A stretch of 64,000 nt of DNA from NCBI RefSeq assembly GCF_029542085.1, contig NZ_CP107036.1, positions 5,146,001 through 5,210,000 on the forward strand, in the 5' to 3' direction. This DNA comes from Sphingobacterium sp. ML3W. GTDB taxonomy: Bacteria > Bacteroidota > Bacteroidia > Sphingobacteriales > Sphingobacteriaceae. Of this stretch, positions 45,889 through 54,728 are shown in pieces (position 1 is the first letter of the stretch; every line of letters starts with the position of its first letter). A program made the translations under genes and the position numbers. Below the pieces are notes generated by a model. The model was not told the DNA's origin and ran no database searches. It saw only the letters and a list, made by a program, of their open reading frames with translations.

Positions 45889-45920
45889 TTTGACAAAGTA
45901 GGATCTAAAAATTACCTTTG
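45889..45920 (+). promoter_or_regulatory. Promoter of the thioredoxin-fold gene
   Basis: TTTG (45889-45892), 20-bp spacer, TACCTTTG (45913-45920), full consensus. Predicted start is ~11 nt before the ATG at 45936, so the leader is very short; it also rules out the TTG at 45918 as a start codon. Confidence 0.68.
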
Positions 45921-45935
45921 CACAAAATTGATGTT

Positions 45936-46490
45936 ATGACGTTTGAAAATTATTTGCAACAATTCGAAGATATATTGAATCACCCTGAAAATCACCCCAC
46001 CTATCAGGATGACGAGTACTATCAATACACTAAAATGAACTGGACAAGGATGGGCCGTTGGTTAAAACGTTTTGAACCAAATGAGGCTTTTCAACAGTTT
46101 ATTGACACGATTTCGGAACGACAACAATGGATCATTATTACGGAGCCTTGGTGTGGCGATGCGGCACACTCTGTTCCAATGCTTGCTAAGATGGCTGCCC
46201 AAAATCCCAATATTACTGTCGATATCCAGTTGCGTGATAGCGCTCCCTTTTTAATAGATTCGTATTTAACAAATGGCGGGAAATCAATCCCGATTCTAGT
46301 AATCCGAAATCAGGATGGTGCAGATTTAGCTGTCTGGGGACCACGACCAAAGGGCTGTCAAGACCTATTCTTGAGTTTGAAGGAACAAGGGAAAGATTTC
46401 TCTGATATTAAAGAAGAGATTCAAAAATGGTATAATACGGATAAGGGAGCGGAGATCCAAAAGGAGATTCAGGCGCTTTTGCAGAAATAG
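45936..46490 (+). CDS. Thioredoxin-fold protein with a single active-site cysteine
   Basis: A 184-residue cytosolic protein. The thioredoxin-like core begins around QWIIITEPWCGDAAHS; the usual CxxC is reduced to C73-G-D-A, so it lacks the resolving cysteine and cannot be a classical dithiol reductase. The conserved cis-proline loop is seen as GGKSIPILVI. Such one-cysteine variants may act in monothiol reactions or as binding modules. The ATG at 45936 is fixed by the upstream promoter. Terminated by a strong hairpin. Confidence 0.85.
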   Translation: MTFENYLQQFEDILNHPENHPTYQDDEYYQYTKMNWTRMGRWLKRFEPNEAFQQFIDTISERQQWIIITEPWCGDAAHSVPMLAKMAAQNPNITVDIQLRDSAPFLIDSYLTNGGKSIPILVIRNQDGADLAVWGPRPKGCQDLFLSLKEQGKDFSDIKEEIQKWYNTDKGAEIQKEIQALLQK

Positions 46491-46500
46491 AAGAAAGCTG

Positions 46501-46547
46501 ATAAAAAGGAAGAACTAGATTCACTCGATTTGGTTCTTCCTTTTTAT
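46501..46547. terminator. Bidirectional terminator between thioredoxin-fold and ankyrin genes
   Basis: Perfect 15-bp stem ATAAAAAGGAAGAAC and its complement, 17-nt loop, A/T runs on both flanks. Confidence 0.87.
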
Positions 46548-46584
46548 GGCCTCTTTCTATAAAGGTTTATTTTTGGAAACCTAG

Positions 46585-47280
46585 TTATTGTTTTATACTG
46601 CTCTTTGCCTCCAGTAGTATTACAATTTTATTAAACCCTTTTTTTCTCGCGTGCTGGAGCGGTGTTACACCTTCGTCGTCGGCGATATTTTTATCGCTGT
46701 TGGCGTCCAGTAGTATCTGGACAATATCCACATATTTTTGACTGCCATCTCCAAGTATAATTGCCTCTAATAGTGCGGTCCAGCCCAGTCTATTGATATG
46801 GTCAATAGGGAACCCTTTTGTATTAGCTAATAGTCTTACGGTCTCCACATGACCGCGTTCGCAGGCCGGAATAAGTGCTGTACCATTATACCGATTGAAA
46901 ATCTTGAAATCCGCACCGTGATCAAGGTAAAGTTTAACCAGTTCAGTATAGCCTGAAGCGCCAGCATAGAGAAAAGGGCTGTCCAAGATATTGTCCTGCT
47001 GATTCACATTCGCACCATATTGAATAAGTAATTTCGCCATAGCGAGGTCTTTCTTCTCTGTGGCGATCAACAACAGCGGTTTTGAATCCTTACCTTTTTG
47101 GTTTGCACTAGATCCATTGTCCAATAGTGTTTTTACGGTGTTAATCTGGCCCTTGGAAACGGCTTCAATAATGTCGGTCGGGGCGATATTGTCTTGATTT
47201 GTTGTGTCCATACTCTTGCACTGTACTGAAAGTGTTGATATGATAGCGAGTAACGCTATCTTAACGTATAAATTTTTCAT
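46585..47280 (-). CDS. Ankyrin-repeat lipoprotein
   Basis: A 231-residue lipoprotein: signal peptide with a weak lipobox (LSVQC, Cys21), then about five ankyrin repeats from residue ~35, seen as KLLIQYGANVNQQD, KLYLDHGADFKI, GWTALLEAI and GVTPLQHARKKG. Ankyrin repeats bind partner proteins; in the envelope the partner is unknown. A TAAATTTG sequence lies at 47348-47355 on the minus strand. Stands alone, convergent with the thioredoxin-fold gene. Confidence 0.88.
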   Translation of the reverse strand: MKNLYVKIALLAIISTLSVQCKSMDTTNQDNIAPTDIIEAVSKGQINTVKTLLDNGSSANQKGKDSKPLLLIATEKKDLAMAKLLIQYGANVNQQDNILDSPFLYAGASGYTELVKLYLDHGADFKIFNRYNGTALIPACERGHVETVRLLANTKGFPIDHINRLGWTALLEAIILGDGSQKYVDIVQILLDANSDKNIADDEGVTPLQHARKKGFNKIVILLEAKSSIKQ

Positions 47281-47463
47281 TTTGATGAATGGATTAATAA
47301 TCTTTATTATTCTTTTAGTTTCTTTGTATTCGCTTTTTGATATACTACAAATTTAGGTAGAAACTAAGTGGTTGTTTTGTTAGATTTATATTGATTATTG
47401 TCAAATTTATATATAAATCTAACTGTTAGTAGTTGAAAATGAGTAAACTTAAATTAAGGATAT

Positions 47464-47826
47464 ATGAATATTGAAGATCTAAGAGATTATTGCTTGTCCA
47501 TTGGACCGGTTACAGAGGAGACGCCTTTCGGACCAGATACGTTGGTATTTAAGGTCGGGGGTAAGATATTTTTATTGGTCGGATTAGATCAGATCGATAT
47601 ACTGCGATTTAATGTAAAATGCGATCCTAAGAAAGCTGTGGAACTCAGGGAAAGATATGATCAGACTGTATTTCCGGGGTATCATATGAATAAAAAACAC
47701 TGGAATACAGTCATTGCGAATCGGGAACTGAATGATCGGGCACTGGAAGAACTTGTCTTGCACAGTTATAGCCTGATTGTTGAAAGCTTGCCGGCTAAAG
47801 TTAAACAGGAACTTAAAAGTAGTTAA
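47464..47826 (+). CDS. MmcQ/YjbR family protein
   Basis: A 120-residue protein with a CyaY-like double-wing DNA-binding fold. Family motifs: EETPFGPDTLVFKVGGKIF near the N-terminus and FPGYHMNKKHWNTVI in the middle. Role unknown; often described as DNA-binding by structure only. Single gene. Confidence 0.93.
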   Translation: MNIEDLRDYCLSIGPVTEETPFGPDTLVFKVGGKIFLLVGLDQIDILRFNVKCDPKKAVELRERYDQTVFPGYHMNKKHWNTVIANRELNDRALEELVLHSYSLIVESLPAKVKQELKSS

Positions 47827-47972
47827 TATCCTTCTGAAGTGTAAAGAATTAGTTGCTTAGAAAGAAAAGGTGATAGAAATGACTTTTCTTGAGAGCTATA
47901 ATGGTAGCTTTGCGATCATTTCAATGCATAATTAACAGCATTGGGAATATATTTACACTAATACTATTTTTT

Positions 47973-49115
47973 ATGAAACAAAGACGAATTTACCTTTGGG
48001 TAATTTGTTTTATGCTACTTTTTAGTCTGGGGAGTTGCATAAAGGAGGAAGCATTAAATGCTGAAGCGGATATTGAAGGAGCTACTATTACTCAGAGTGA
48101 CCAATTTTTAAAGAGAAAACCTTCCATTGATAATAATACAGTTGTTTTTCCGCTAAAACGTTTCACGGGAAGTTATGTGCATTCGCCCGAATTTGTATTA
48201 ACTCCAGGAGCGACAATAGAGCCGAAAAGCGGAACCCAACTTGATTTCACTGAACCACAGAAATACACGGTTACTTCTGAGGATGGCGCTTGGTCCAAGA
48301 CCTATACTGTTTCATTTGTTATTGATGAAGGCGCAGATTTGTATTCAGCGTTTGAATATGCTGAAGTTGTAGATACCGATAGTCCTGAAGGACACTACCA
48401 TAAATTTTATGAATTAACAAAACTTGGACAGAAGACATATAGCTGGGCAACTGCAAATGATGGCTATAATATTCTGGCTGAAACACTTTTGGAAGAAGGA
48501 GAGGAATTGGTTCCCGGTTTTTATCCAACATCCCAAATCGCCGATGGGTATATTGGCAAAGGTGCGCGGCTTGTAACCAAGAGTACAGGCTCTTTAGGTG
48601 GGATTTTCGGTACCCCTCTGGCTGCTGGTAATTTATTCTTAGGAGCATTTCAAACCACTTTCCCGACGATCAAATCTCCACATTTTGGCATATTGTATGA
48701 GGAAAAAACTGCGCCATTAGCTATAAAAGGCTTTTTTAAATATAAAGCTGGTGAAAAATTTGTTGTCAATAATAAGCCATCATCACTCACCAAGGATACT
48801 TGGGATGGTTATGCCCTCTTATTTGAAAGAGCTTTACCGCCCAATGACGACTTTTTGTCGGGTGACCATGGATTTGTTGATAAGCGAATAGTCGCAATAG
48901 CACGGGTCGGGGCCAAAGAACAGATCGAAACTAACGAATGGACCGCATTTAGCTTGCCATTTTCTTTTGTAAATGGTAAATCATTTGATCCCAATAAAGA
49001 ATATATGTATACGATTGTATTCAGCTCGAGTAAAGAGGGGGACAAATTTAACGGCGCAGTAGGGAGTACATTACTTATTGATGAAGTAGAACTTGTCGTC
49101 GATGATGCCAAATAA
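47973..49115 (+). CDS. PCMD-domain lipoprotein
   Basis: Putative carbohydrate-metabolism-domain protein (Bacteroidota surface/periplasmic family). Starting at ATG 47973 (MKQRRIYLW) gives a lipoprotein signal with lipobox LGSC (about Cys21). An N-terminal beta-sandwich-like segment (about 30-115) precedes the PCMD domain with WATANDGYN, GYIGKGARLVTK and GGIFGTPLAAGNLFLG. An earlier start at 47889 would bury the signal peptide. It is followed by an outer-membrane barrel gene, a pairing common for the family, suggesting a shared glycan-related surface role. Confidence 0.88.
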   Translation: MKQRRIYLWVICFMLLFSLGSCIKEEALNAEADIEGATITQSDQFLKRKPSIDNNTVVFPLKRFTGSYVHSPEFVLTPGATIEPKSGTQLDFTEPQKYTVTSEDGAWSKTYTVSFVIDEGADLYSAFEYAEVVDTDSPEGHYHKFYELTKLGQKTYSWATANDGYNILAETLLEEGEELVPGFYPTSQIADGYIGKGARLVTKSTGSLGGIFGTPLAAGNLFLGAFQTTFPTIKSPHFGILYEEKTAPLAIKGFFKYKAGEKFVVNNKPSSLTKDTWDGYALLFERALPPNDDFLSGDHGFVDKRIVAIARVGAKEQIETNEWTAFSLPFSFVNGKSFDPNKEYMYTIVFSSSKEGDKFNGAVGSTLLIDEVELVVDDAK

Positions 49116-49261
49116 TCATTGGTTCATATGCTGAATACAGCAATATGGTGTAATTGCTAACTAGGTGAATTTTTACAAGGGTGCTTGTGTGAGGAAAGGT
49201 AGGTTCTAAGAATATAGGGCACTGATTTCTGAAGACAAACATACATCAAAAGAATATTTTA

Positions 49262-50038
49262 ATGAACAAAATACTTTATATAATAGCTGTTTTCATGATG
49301 GCGACCGGTTATGTGCAGGCTCAAAATGGTCAGTCAAACGGTAATCCGAATTTTTTTAATACAGATATTGACTACTCGGTACAGGCGCAATTCAGTATCG
49401 GTGGTAGTAGTCCATTAGGCCTTCCTAAGACAATACGCAAAATCGAAAGCTATAATCCTGGGTTACAGGTAGGCTTGGAGGCAAATGCTACAAAGTGGTT
49501 GCAGGCGGATAAACGATGGGGAATTCGTACAGGAATTCGTTTCGAGACGAAAGGAATGAAAACCGAAGCTCGTGTGAAAAATTATCTGACCGAGATTGTG
49601 AAAGATAATTCAAAAGTGAAAGGGTATTATACTGGGAAGGTAGAGACCAATGTACAAAATACCTATCTTACATTGCCCGTTTTAGCTGTTTACAAATTAT
49701 CAGATCATTGGAATTTATATGGAGGGTTTTATTTCTCGACATTGCTGGATAATACATTCGATGGAAATGTATCGGATGGATATTTGAGACAAAATACCCC
49801 AGTAGGAACTAAAATTACGTTTGAAGAGGGGAGTCAGGCTTCTTATGACTTCTCCGATAATATCCGGAAATTTCAATGGGGAACACAACTTGGAGCGGAG
49901 TGGAAGATGAACAGACATTTCAAATTGTTGACAGATCTTACCTACGGTTTTAATAATATTTTAGAAAAAGATTTTACCTCCATAGATTTTGGTATGCATA
50001 ATATCTATCTTAATGTGGGATTTGGATACAATTTCTAA
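49262..50038 (+). CDS. Outer-membrane beta-barrel protein (PorT-like)
   Basis: 258 residues: signal peptide 1-20 (ending VQAQ), then alternating amphipathic strands, aromatic girdle residues and a C-terminal LNVGFGYNF typical of outer-membrane barrel insertion. About 8-10 strands, as in PorT/OMP_b-brl_2 families. It lies 146 bp after the PCMD gene on the same strand. Substrate unknown. Confidence 0.85.
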   Translation: MNKILYIIAVFMMATGYVQAQNGQSNGNPNFFNTDIDYSVQAQFSIGGSSPLGLPKTIRKIESYNPGLQVGLEANATKWLQADKRWGIRTGIRFETKGMKTEARVKNYLTEIVKDNSKVKGYYTGKVETNVQNTYLTLPVLAVYKLSDHWNLYGGFYFSTLLDNTFDGNVSDGYLRQNTPVGTKITFEEGSQASYDFSDNIRKFQWGTQLGAEWKMNRHFKLLTDLTYGFNNILEKDFTSIDFGMHNIYLNVGFGYNF

Positions 50039-50108
50039 TAGAAACTGATCGTATACAATCCGATAATAGTCCGATTATCTTATAGCATAATTTCATTGGG
50101 GTAAAATG

Positions 50109-50146
50109 AAAATAGTCCTTTAGTAGTTAAACTAACGGACTATTTT
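50109..50146. terminator. Bidirectional terminator between the barrel and 2OG-oxygenase genes
   Basis: AAAATAGTCC / GGACTATTTT outer arms with inner TTAGT/ACTAA; T-run and A-run flanks. Confidence 0.85.
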
Positions 50147-50175
50147 TATTTAAGGCCTAAACGAAGCGACTTCTG

Positions 50176-51138
50176 TTACATTTTTAAACCGATCTCTCTC
50201 AATCTTTCATCCAGATATTCACCTGCGGTATAGTCTTCATAGGCCTTTGGATGAGCTGTGTCGATGCAAGAGTCCAACGAAGCTAAGCTCATAGAAGATT
50301 TTGGATGTAAAAAGAAAGGAATTGAGAAGCGGGAAGTACCCATTTTTTCACGCGGAGGATTGACTACACGGTGAGTTGTTGACTTAAGTTTGTTGTTGGT
50401 CAAACGCTGCAACATATCTCCCACGTTGATCACAATATCTTCTCCTTTTGCTTTGATCGGGAACCATTCACCATCTTTTGTCAATACTTCCAGTCCATCG
50501 GCGCTAGCACCAATTAATAGTGTAATCAAATTTATGTCCTCATGGGCACCTGCACGTACTGCATCAGGAGCTAATGCGTCTGGATCTGCAATTGGGAAAT
50601 AATGGATCGCACGCAAAATTGAGTTACCATTGATCACAAATTTCTCAAAATAATTTTCTTCAAGATCTAAGTAGGTGGCAATAGCTTTTAACAGTTCACG
50701 ACCTGTGTCTTCTAGTTTTTTATAAACTTCTGCCGTTACGCCATTAAAGCGTGGTATTTCTTCCACTTGGGGATTGTCTGGAAAGTCAGCTTTTGAATAT
50801 TCTTCACCAACGATGGTTTGACCTCGTTGCCAGAATTCTTTTAGATCTGGTGTTTTAGCATCTTTCGCTTTTTCTCGTCCCTTAGCTGTATATCCACGTT
50901 GGCCCGCAAGTTCAGGAAATTCATACTTTTCTTTTGTTTCGGTTGGTAAACCAAAGAATTCTGGAACGACCTGATATAATTCTTCAATTAATTCTTTTGA
51001 TAAACCATGGTTTGCAATCGTTACAAAGCCTGTCTCATTGAAAGCCTTGCCAATATCCTGAATGAATTGATTTCGTTGTTCTTGGGTTCCTTGTGTGTAA
51101 TGTAACAAGTCCAAGCGAGGTATGTTTACTAAAGCCAT
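50176..51138 (-). CDS. Isopenicillin-N-synthase-like Fe(II)/2-oxoglutarate oxygenase
   Basis: A 320-residue non-heme iron oxygenase. The metal triad is H199 and D201 (AGAHEDINL) with H256 (STTHRVVNPP), and the co-substrate-binding R270-x-S272 follows. The N-terminal DIOX_N segment (ETGFVTIANHGL) is also present. Family members oxidise diverse small molecules; no biosynthetic neighbours are present so the substrate is unknown. A candidate -7 box lies 24 nt upstream. Confidence 0.9.
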   Translation of the reverse strand: MALVNIPRLDLLHYTQGTQEQRNQFIQDIGKAFNETGFVTIANHGLSKELIEELYQVVPEFFGLPTETKEKYEFPELAGQRGYTAKGREKAKDAKTPDLKEFWQRGQTIVGEEYSKADFPDNPQVEEIPRFNGVTAEVYKKLEDTGRELLKAIATYLDLEENYFEKFVINGNSILRAIHYFPIADPDALAPDAVRAGAHEDINLITLLIGASADGLEVLTKDGEWFPIKAKGEDIVINVGDMLQRLTNNKLKSTTHRVVNPPREKMGTSRFSIPFFLHPKSSMSLASLDSCIDTAHPKAYEDYTAGEYLDERLREIGLKM

Positions 51139-51161
51139 ACGAAGTTGATGTTTGTTTGGGA

Positions 51162-51169
51162 CAAATTTA
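51162..51169 (-). promoter_or_regulatory. Candidate -7 box for the 2OG-oxygenase gene
   Basis: TAAATTTG on the minus strand, within the divergent region shared with marR. -33 box not matched. Confidence 0.4.
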
Positions 51170-51347
51170 ACGCAATTAATTTTGAATATTATACATTGAT
51201 TGTTAATAAAAGTTTTATGTTTTACTTTATTTAACTGTGTTTCAGTTGTTAAAAGTTTTCCACAATGAGGTTTTGGTCATAAAAGTGCAAGAAATACACT
51301 TCTTAAGAGAAGGTGGACGATAATTCATAAAAATTACATTTTCTAGC

Positions 51348-51378
51348 TTGTTATTCTAATTCTTAACTATTATATTTG
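51348..51378 (+). promoter_or_regulatory. Promoter of the marR-fadNAE operon
   Basis: TTG (51348-51350), 20-bp spacer, TATATTTG (51371-51378), full consensus. Predicted start falls inside the adjacent palindrome at 51379-51392. Confidence 0.68.
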
Positions 51379-51392
51379 TTATGCAAGCATAA
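51379..51392. promoter_or_regulatory. Candidate MarR operator
   Basis: Perfect inverted repeat TTATGC-AA-GCATAA directly behind the -7 box and covering the transcription start, 24 nt ahead of marR. Placement and size fit autorepression by the MarR protein it precedes. Confidence 0.55.
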
Positions 51393-51416
51393 TAATAAAT
51401 CGCTTGTGATTACGCT

Positions 51417-51857
51417 ATGGACCAAAATCAGACAATCGACTATTTTTTAAAAACAGGTTGGCAAACGATTGCCAATAAATATAATCAAATTGCTTCGCAG
51501 TATGGCTTTACCCAGGCTGCTGGTTATATTTTAATCAATATCCATAAGGAGGGTACTCCTGTTTCTCAGATTGCGAATTTGACGGGAGTTAAAACAACGA
51601 GTTTGTCCCGGGTGTTAAATAACTTAGAATCCTTGGGATTCATTTATCGGGAGACCAGCGAAACGGATAAACGCTCTGTAAAGGTGTATCTGACAGATTT
51701 GGGTCGGGAGAAAAGAAGAATAGCCAAGGATGTGGTACGTAATTTTAATCAGTACCTCGCTGATAATTTTTCGGAAAATGAACGTGATCAATTGATTGCT
51801 TCTTTGGCTAAGCTCAATGAGCTGGCGACCAGTTATAAGGAAGAAGTGATCGTATAG
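51417..51857 (+). CDS. MarR-family transcriptional regulator
   Basis: A 146-residue dimeric winged-helix regulator. The recognition helix region is GVKTTSLSRVLNNLESLG and the wing is RETSETDKRSVKVYLTDLG, both classic MarR. It is the first gene of the beta-oxidation operon (fadN starts ~40 nt downstream), so it most likely controls fatty-acid catabolism and itself, perhaps sensing acyl-CoA. In Bacillus the analogous operon is controlled by a TetR-type FadR instead; the regulator family differs here. Confidence 0.93.
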   Translation: MDQNQTIDYFLKTGWQTIANKYNQIASQYGFTQAAGYILINIHKEGTPVSQIANLTGVKTTSLSRVLNNLESLGFIYRETSETDKRSVKVYLTDLGREKRRIAKDVVRNFNQYLADNFSENERDQLIASLAKLNELATSYKEEVIV

Positions 51858-51897
51858 AAGTTAAACCAAATGTACAGATGTGCATGATAAATATGTT

Positions 51898-54327
51898 ATG
51901 ATGAACAGAAATATTAGAAAAGTGGCGGTTCTCGGTTCGGGTGTTATGGGCTCGCGAATTGCTTGTCATTTTGCTAACATTGGTGTCGAGGTATTGCTGC
52001 TGGATATTGTTCCCCGCGAACTGCTGCCAGCAGAACAAGCTAAGGGTCTAACGTTAGAGAGTAAAGCCGTTCGGGATCGGATTGTCAACAGTTCGTTAGA
52101 GACTGCTTTAAAGACAAATCCTTCGCCAATTTACAGCAAATCCTTTGTAAAACGTATCAAAACAGGGAATTTTGATGATAACCTCCAAGACATCGCACAA
52201 GTGGACTGGATCATCGAAGTCGTTGTGGAACGATTAGATATTAAAAAATCTGTTTTTGACCGTGTAGAACAATTCCGTAAACCAGGGACATTGATTACTT
52301 CCAATACTTCTGGTATTCCTATTCATCTGATGACAGAGGGACGGAGTGAAGATTTTAAAGATCATTTTTGCGGGACACACTTCTTCAATCCACCGCGCTA
52401 TCTGCCTTTATTGGAGGTAATTCCGACACCGCACACTAAGGCTGAGGTTGTTGATTTCGTGCTTCATTTTGGCGATAAGATGCTAGGGAAGACGGTTGTT
52501 CTGTGTAAGGATACACCAGCATTCATCGGTAACCGGATTGGCGTTTATTCGATGTTGGCAGTGACTCATCTGGTTGAGCCTTTAGGGCTGACAGTGGAGG
52601 AAGTGGATAAATATACAGGCCCCGCAATGGGACATCCCAAATCAGCAACTTTCCGTACTGCGGATGTCGTAGGTCTTGATACCTTGGTGAATGTAGCTAA
52701 TGGACTGGCACAGAATGCGCCCGAAGATGAAGCCAAAGGCGTCTTCCAGCTTCCTGCCTTTATCAGTAAGATGGTTGAAAATAAATGGCTAGGTGAAAAA
52801 ACAAAAAAAGGATTTTATGAAAAGGTAAAAGCCGCTGATGGTAATTCCGAAATCCTTTCCTTAGATCTTAAAACATTAACATTTGGCTCGCAACAAAAAG
52901 TTAAGTCAACAACATTAGAGGCTACCAAGCCAGTTGAAGATATCCGTAAGCGGATGAAAGTCTATGAACAAGGAACAGACAAGGCGGCGGAGCTCTTCCG
53001 TGCCATGCATTATCCTTTATTTGAATATGTTTCACGTCGTGTTCCTGAAATCACAGATGATTTCTTCCGTATAGATGATGCCATGCGTGCTGGCTTTGGT
53101 TGGGAACTTGGGCCATTTGAAGTCTGGGATGCTTTGGGGGTCCGTGAGACCTTGGCTAAGATCAAGGCCGAAGAGAAGCGTTTGCCCGGACAAGATGGTG
53201 AGGTGGCATCCTGGGTGCATGAAATGTTGGATTCAGGACATGAATCTTTCTATAGAATAGAAAATGGTGTTCGCCATTACTATGATATTGCATCCAAATC
53301 CTATAAAGCTATTCCTGGAACAGAGGATTTGATTGTTTTGGATCATATCCGTGAAAGCAAAACCATCTGGAAAAATACAGGTGTTTCAATTATTGATCTC
53401 GGTGATGGAATCATCAATTGTGAGTTCCATACCAAGATGAATACGATCGGTGGCGATGTGATTCAGGGTTTGAATAAGGCAATAGATCTTGCTGAAAAGG
53501 AATACCGTGGATTGGTTGTTTCCAATGACGGAAAAAATTTCTCTGCTGGAGCCAATATTGGAATGATTTTCATGATGGCTGTGGAGCAGGATTTTGATGA
53601 GTTAAATATGGCCGTTCGAGCCTTTCAAAATACATCCATGCGTTTGCGTTATTCATCCATTCCGGTTGTCGTAGCGCCATTTCAGATGACCTTAGGCGGT
53701 GGCTGTGAATTTTCGATGCATGCAGATTTTGTGCAGGCTCATGCCGAAACCTACATGGGCTTAGTGGAACTGGGCGTAGGTGTTATCCCAGGTGGTGGTG
53801 GAACTAAAGAATTTGCATTGCGTGCTTCCGAAGAATTTAAAGATGATCAAATCGTTCAGAATACGTTAAAGGATAAATTCCTGACTATTGGTCAGGCGAA
53901 AGTCTCGACCTCTGCTTACGAGGCCTATGAGCTGGGATATCTACAGAAAGATAAATTTGCGATCACGATGAACCGTGCACGCTTACTTGCTGACGCAAAA
54001 GCAAAGGCATTGGAGTTGGCGGATGAAGGTTACGTACAACCCGCACCACGAAACGATATCAAAGTGCTAGGTAATCAAGGTTTAGGGATTGTATATGTAG
54101 GAGCATCATCCATGCGTGAAGGAAATTATATCTCCGACTATGATCGCAAAATATCGGAAAAACTGGGTTGGGTGATGTGTGGTGGTAACCTGTCATCGCC
54201 AACGGAAGTCTCTGAACAGTACTTGTTGGACCTTGAACGAAAGACCTTCCTTGAGCTCTGTGCTGAACGTAAAACACTTGAAAGAATTCAGTACATGTTG
54301 ACAAAAGGAAAACCTTTACGAAATTAG
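51898..54327 (+). CDS. fadN: 3-hydroxyacyl-CoA dehydrogenase / enoyl-CoA hydratase fusion, FadN type
   Basis: Bifunctional beta-oxidation enzyme performing hydration of trans-2-enoyl-CoA and NAD-dependent oxidation of 3-hydroxyacyl-CoA. The 809-residue protein has the dehydrogenase first (Rossmann GSGVMGSRIACHF; GTHFFNPPRYLPLLEVI) and the crotonase domain last (SAGANIGMI, then TLGGGCEFSMHAD). This order is that of Bacillus FadN and the reverse of E. coli FadB/FadJ. The ATG at 51898 (or 51901) is preferred to a GTG at 51880. Its TAG stop lies inside the left inverted repeat of the four-helix-bundle cassette, so the last codons or stop may have been altered by the insertion. Confidence 0.93.
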   Translation: MMNRNIRKVAVLGSGVMGSRIACHFANIGVEVLLLDIVPRELLPAEQAKGLTLESKAVRDRIVNSSLETALKTNPSPIYSKSFVKRIKTGNFDDNLQDIAQVDWIIEVVVERLDIKKSVFDRVEQFRKPGTLITSNTSGIPIHLMTEGRSEDFKDHFCGTHFFNPPRYLPLLEVIPTPHTKAEVVDFVLHFGDKMLGKTVVLCKDTPAFIGNRIGVYSMLAVTHLVEPLGLTVEEVDKYTGPAMGHPKSATFRTADVVGLDTLVNVANGLAQNAPEDEAKGVFQLPAFISKMVENKWLGEKTKKGFYEKVKAADGNSEILSLDLKTLTFGSQQKVKSTTLEATKPVEDIRKRMKVYEQGTDKAAELFRAMHYPLFEYVSRRVPEITDDFFRIDDAMRAGFGWELGPFEVWDALGVRETLAKIKAEEKRLPGQDGEVASWVHEMLDSGHESFYRIENGVRHYYDIASKSYKAIPGTEDLIVLDHIRESKTIWKNTGVSIIDLGDGIINCEFHTKMNTIGGDVIQGLNKAIDLAEKEYRGLVVSNDGKNFSAGANIGMIFMMAVEQDFDELNMAVRAFQNTSMRLRYSSIPVVVAPFQMTLGGGCEFSMHADFVQAHAETYMGLVELGVGVIPGGGGTKEFALRASEEFKDDQIVQNTLKDKFLTIGQAKVSTSAYEAYELGYLQKDKFAITMNRARLLADAKAKALELADEGYVQPAPRNDIKVLGNQGLGIVYVGASSMREGNYISDYDRKISEKLGWVMCGGNLSSPTEVSEQYLLDLERKTFLELCAERKTLERIQYMLTKGKPLRN

Positions 54328-54355
54328 TATTGGGTATTGAGTAATGAGTATTGAG
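54324..54355 (-). repeat. Left 32-nt inverted repeat of the cassette
   Basis: On the minus strand it begins CTCAATACTCATTACTCAAT and ends AATACTAA. It overlaps the fadN TAG stop (54325-54327) and ends 2 nt before the four-helix-bundle ATG. In RNA it can pair with the right arm through 26 Watson-Crick and one G-U pair. Confidence 0.75.
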
Positions 54356-54357
54356 CA

Positions 54358-54708
54358 ATGCATAAGTTTCAAGAATTAAAAGTATGGCAAAAGGCAATGA
54401 ATATGACTGTCAGCATTTATAGCTGTACAGAAGATCTTCCGAATACAGAGAAATTCGGATTGATATCCCAAATCAGGAGAAGTGCAATCTCTATTTGCTC
54501 AAATATTGCTGAAGGTGCAGGTAGAAATACAAAAGGTGAGTTTATACAATTTCTTGGAATAGCAAACGGCTCTGCTTATGAGTTACAGACACAGATTGAA
54601 TTGGCTTATCGACTTACATTTTTAAATAAAGAAATTAAAGATGGATTGGTTGCGGAAATCGAAGAAATTGAAAAAATGCTATACAATCTTATAAAGTCTT
54701 TAAAATGA
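54358..54708 (+). CDS. Four-helix-bundle protein, 23S rRNA intervening-sequence (S23) family
   Basis: A 116-residue cytosolic protein matching the family seen in 23S rRNA intervening sequences and related to the Avd accessory protein of diversity-generating retroelements. Hallmarks: FQELKVWQKAMN at the N-terminus, GLISQIRRSAISICSNIAEG in the second helix, GSAYELQTQIELA in the third. No enzymatic motif; family proteins form pentameric bundles that bind nucleic acid. The ATG lies 2 nt after the left repeat, so its ribosome-binding region is the repeat itself. It interrupts fadN-fadA and has no functional tie to beta-oxidation that I can see. Confidence 0.93.
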   Translation: MHKFQELKVWQKAMNMTVSIYSCTEDLPNTEKFGLISQIRRSAISICSNIAEGAGRNTKGEFIQFLGIANGSAYELQTQIELAYRLTFLNKEIKDGLVAEIEEIEKMLYNLIKSLK

Positions 54709-54728
54709 ATGATAATTGAGTGGTGGTA

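Noticed and set aside
49127..49150. CATATGCTG/CAGCAATATG hairpin after the PCMD gene
   Set aside because: No T-run and a bulge; not convincing as a terminator.
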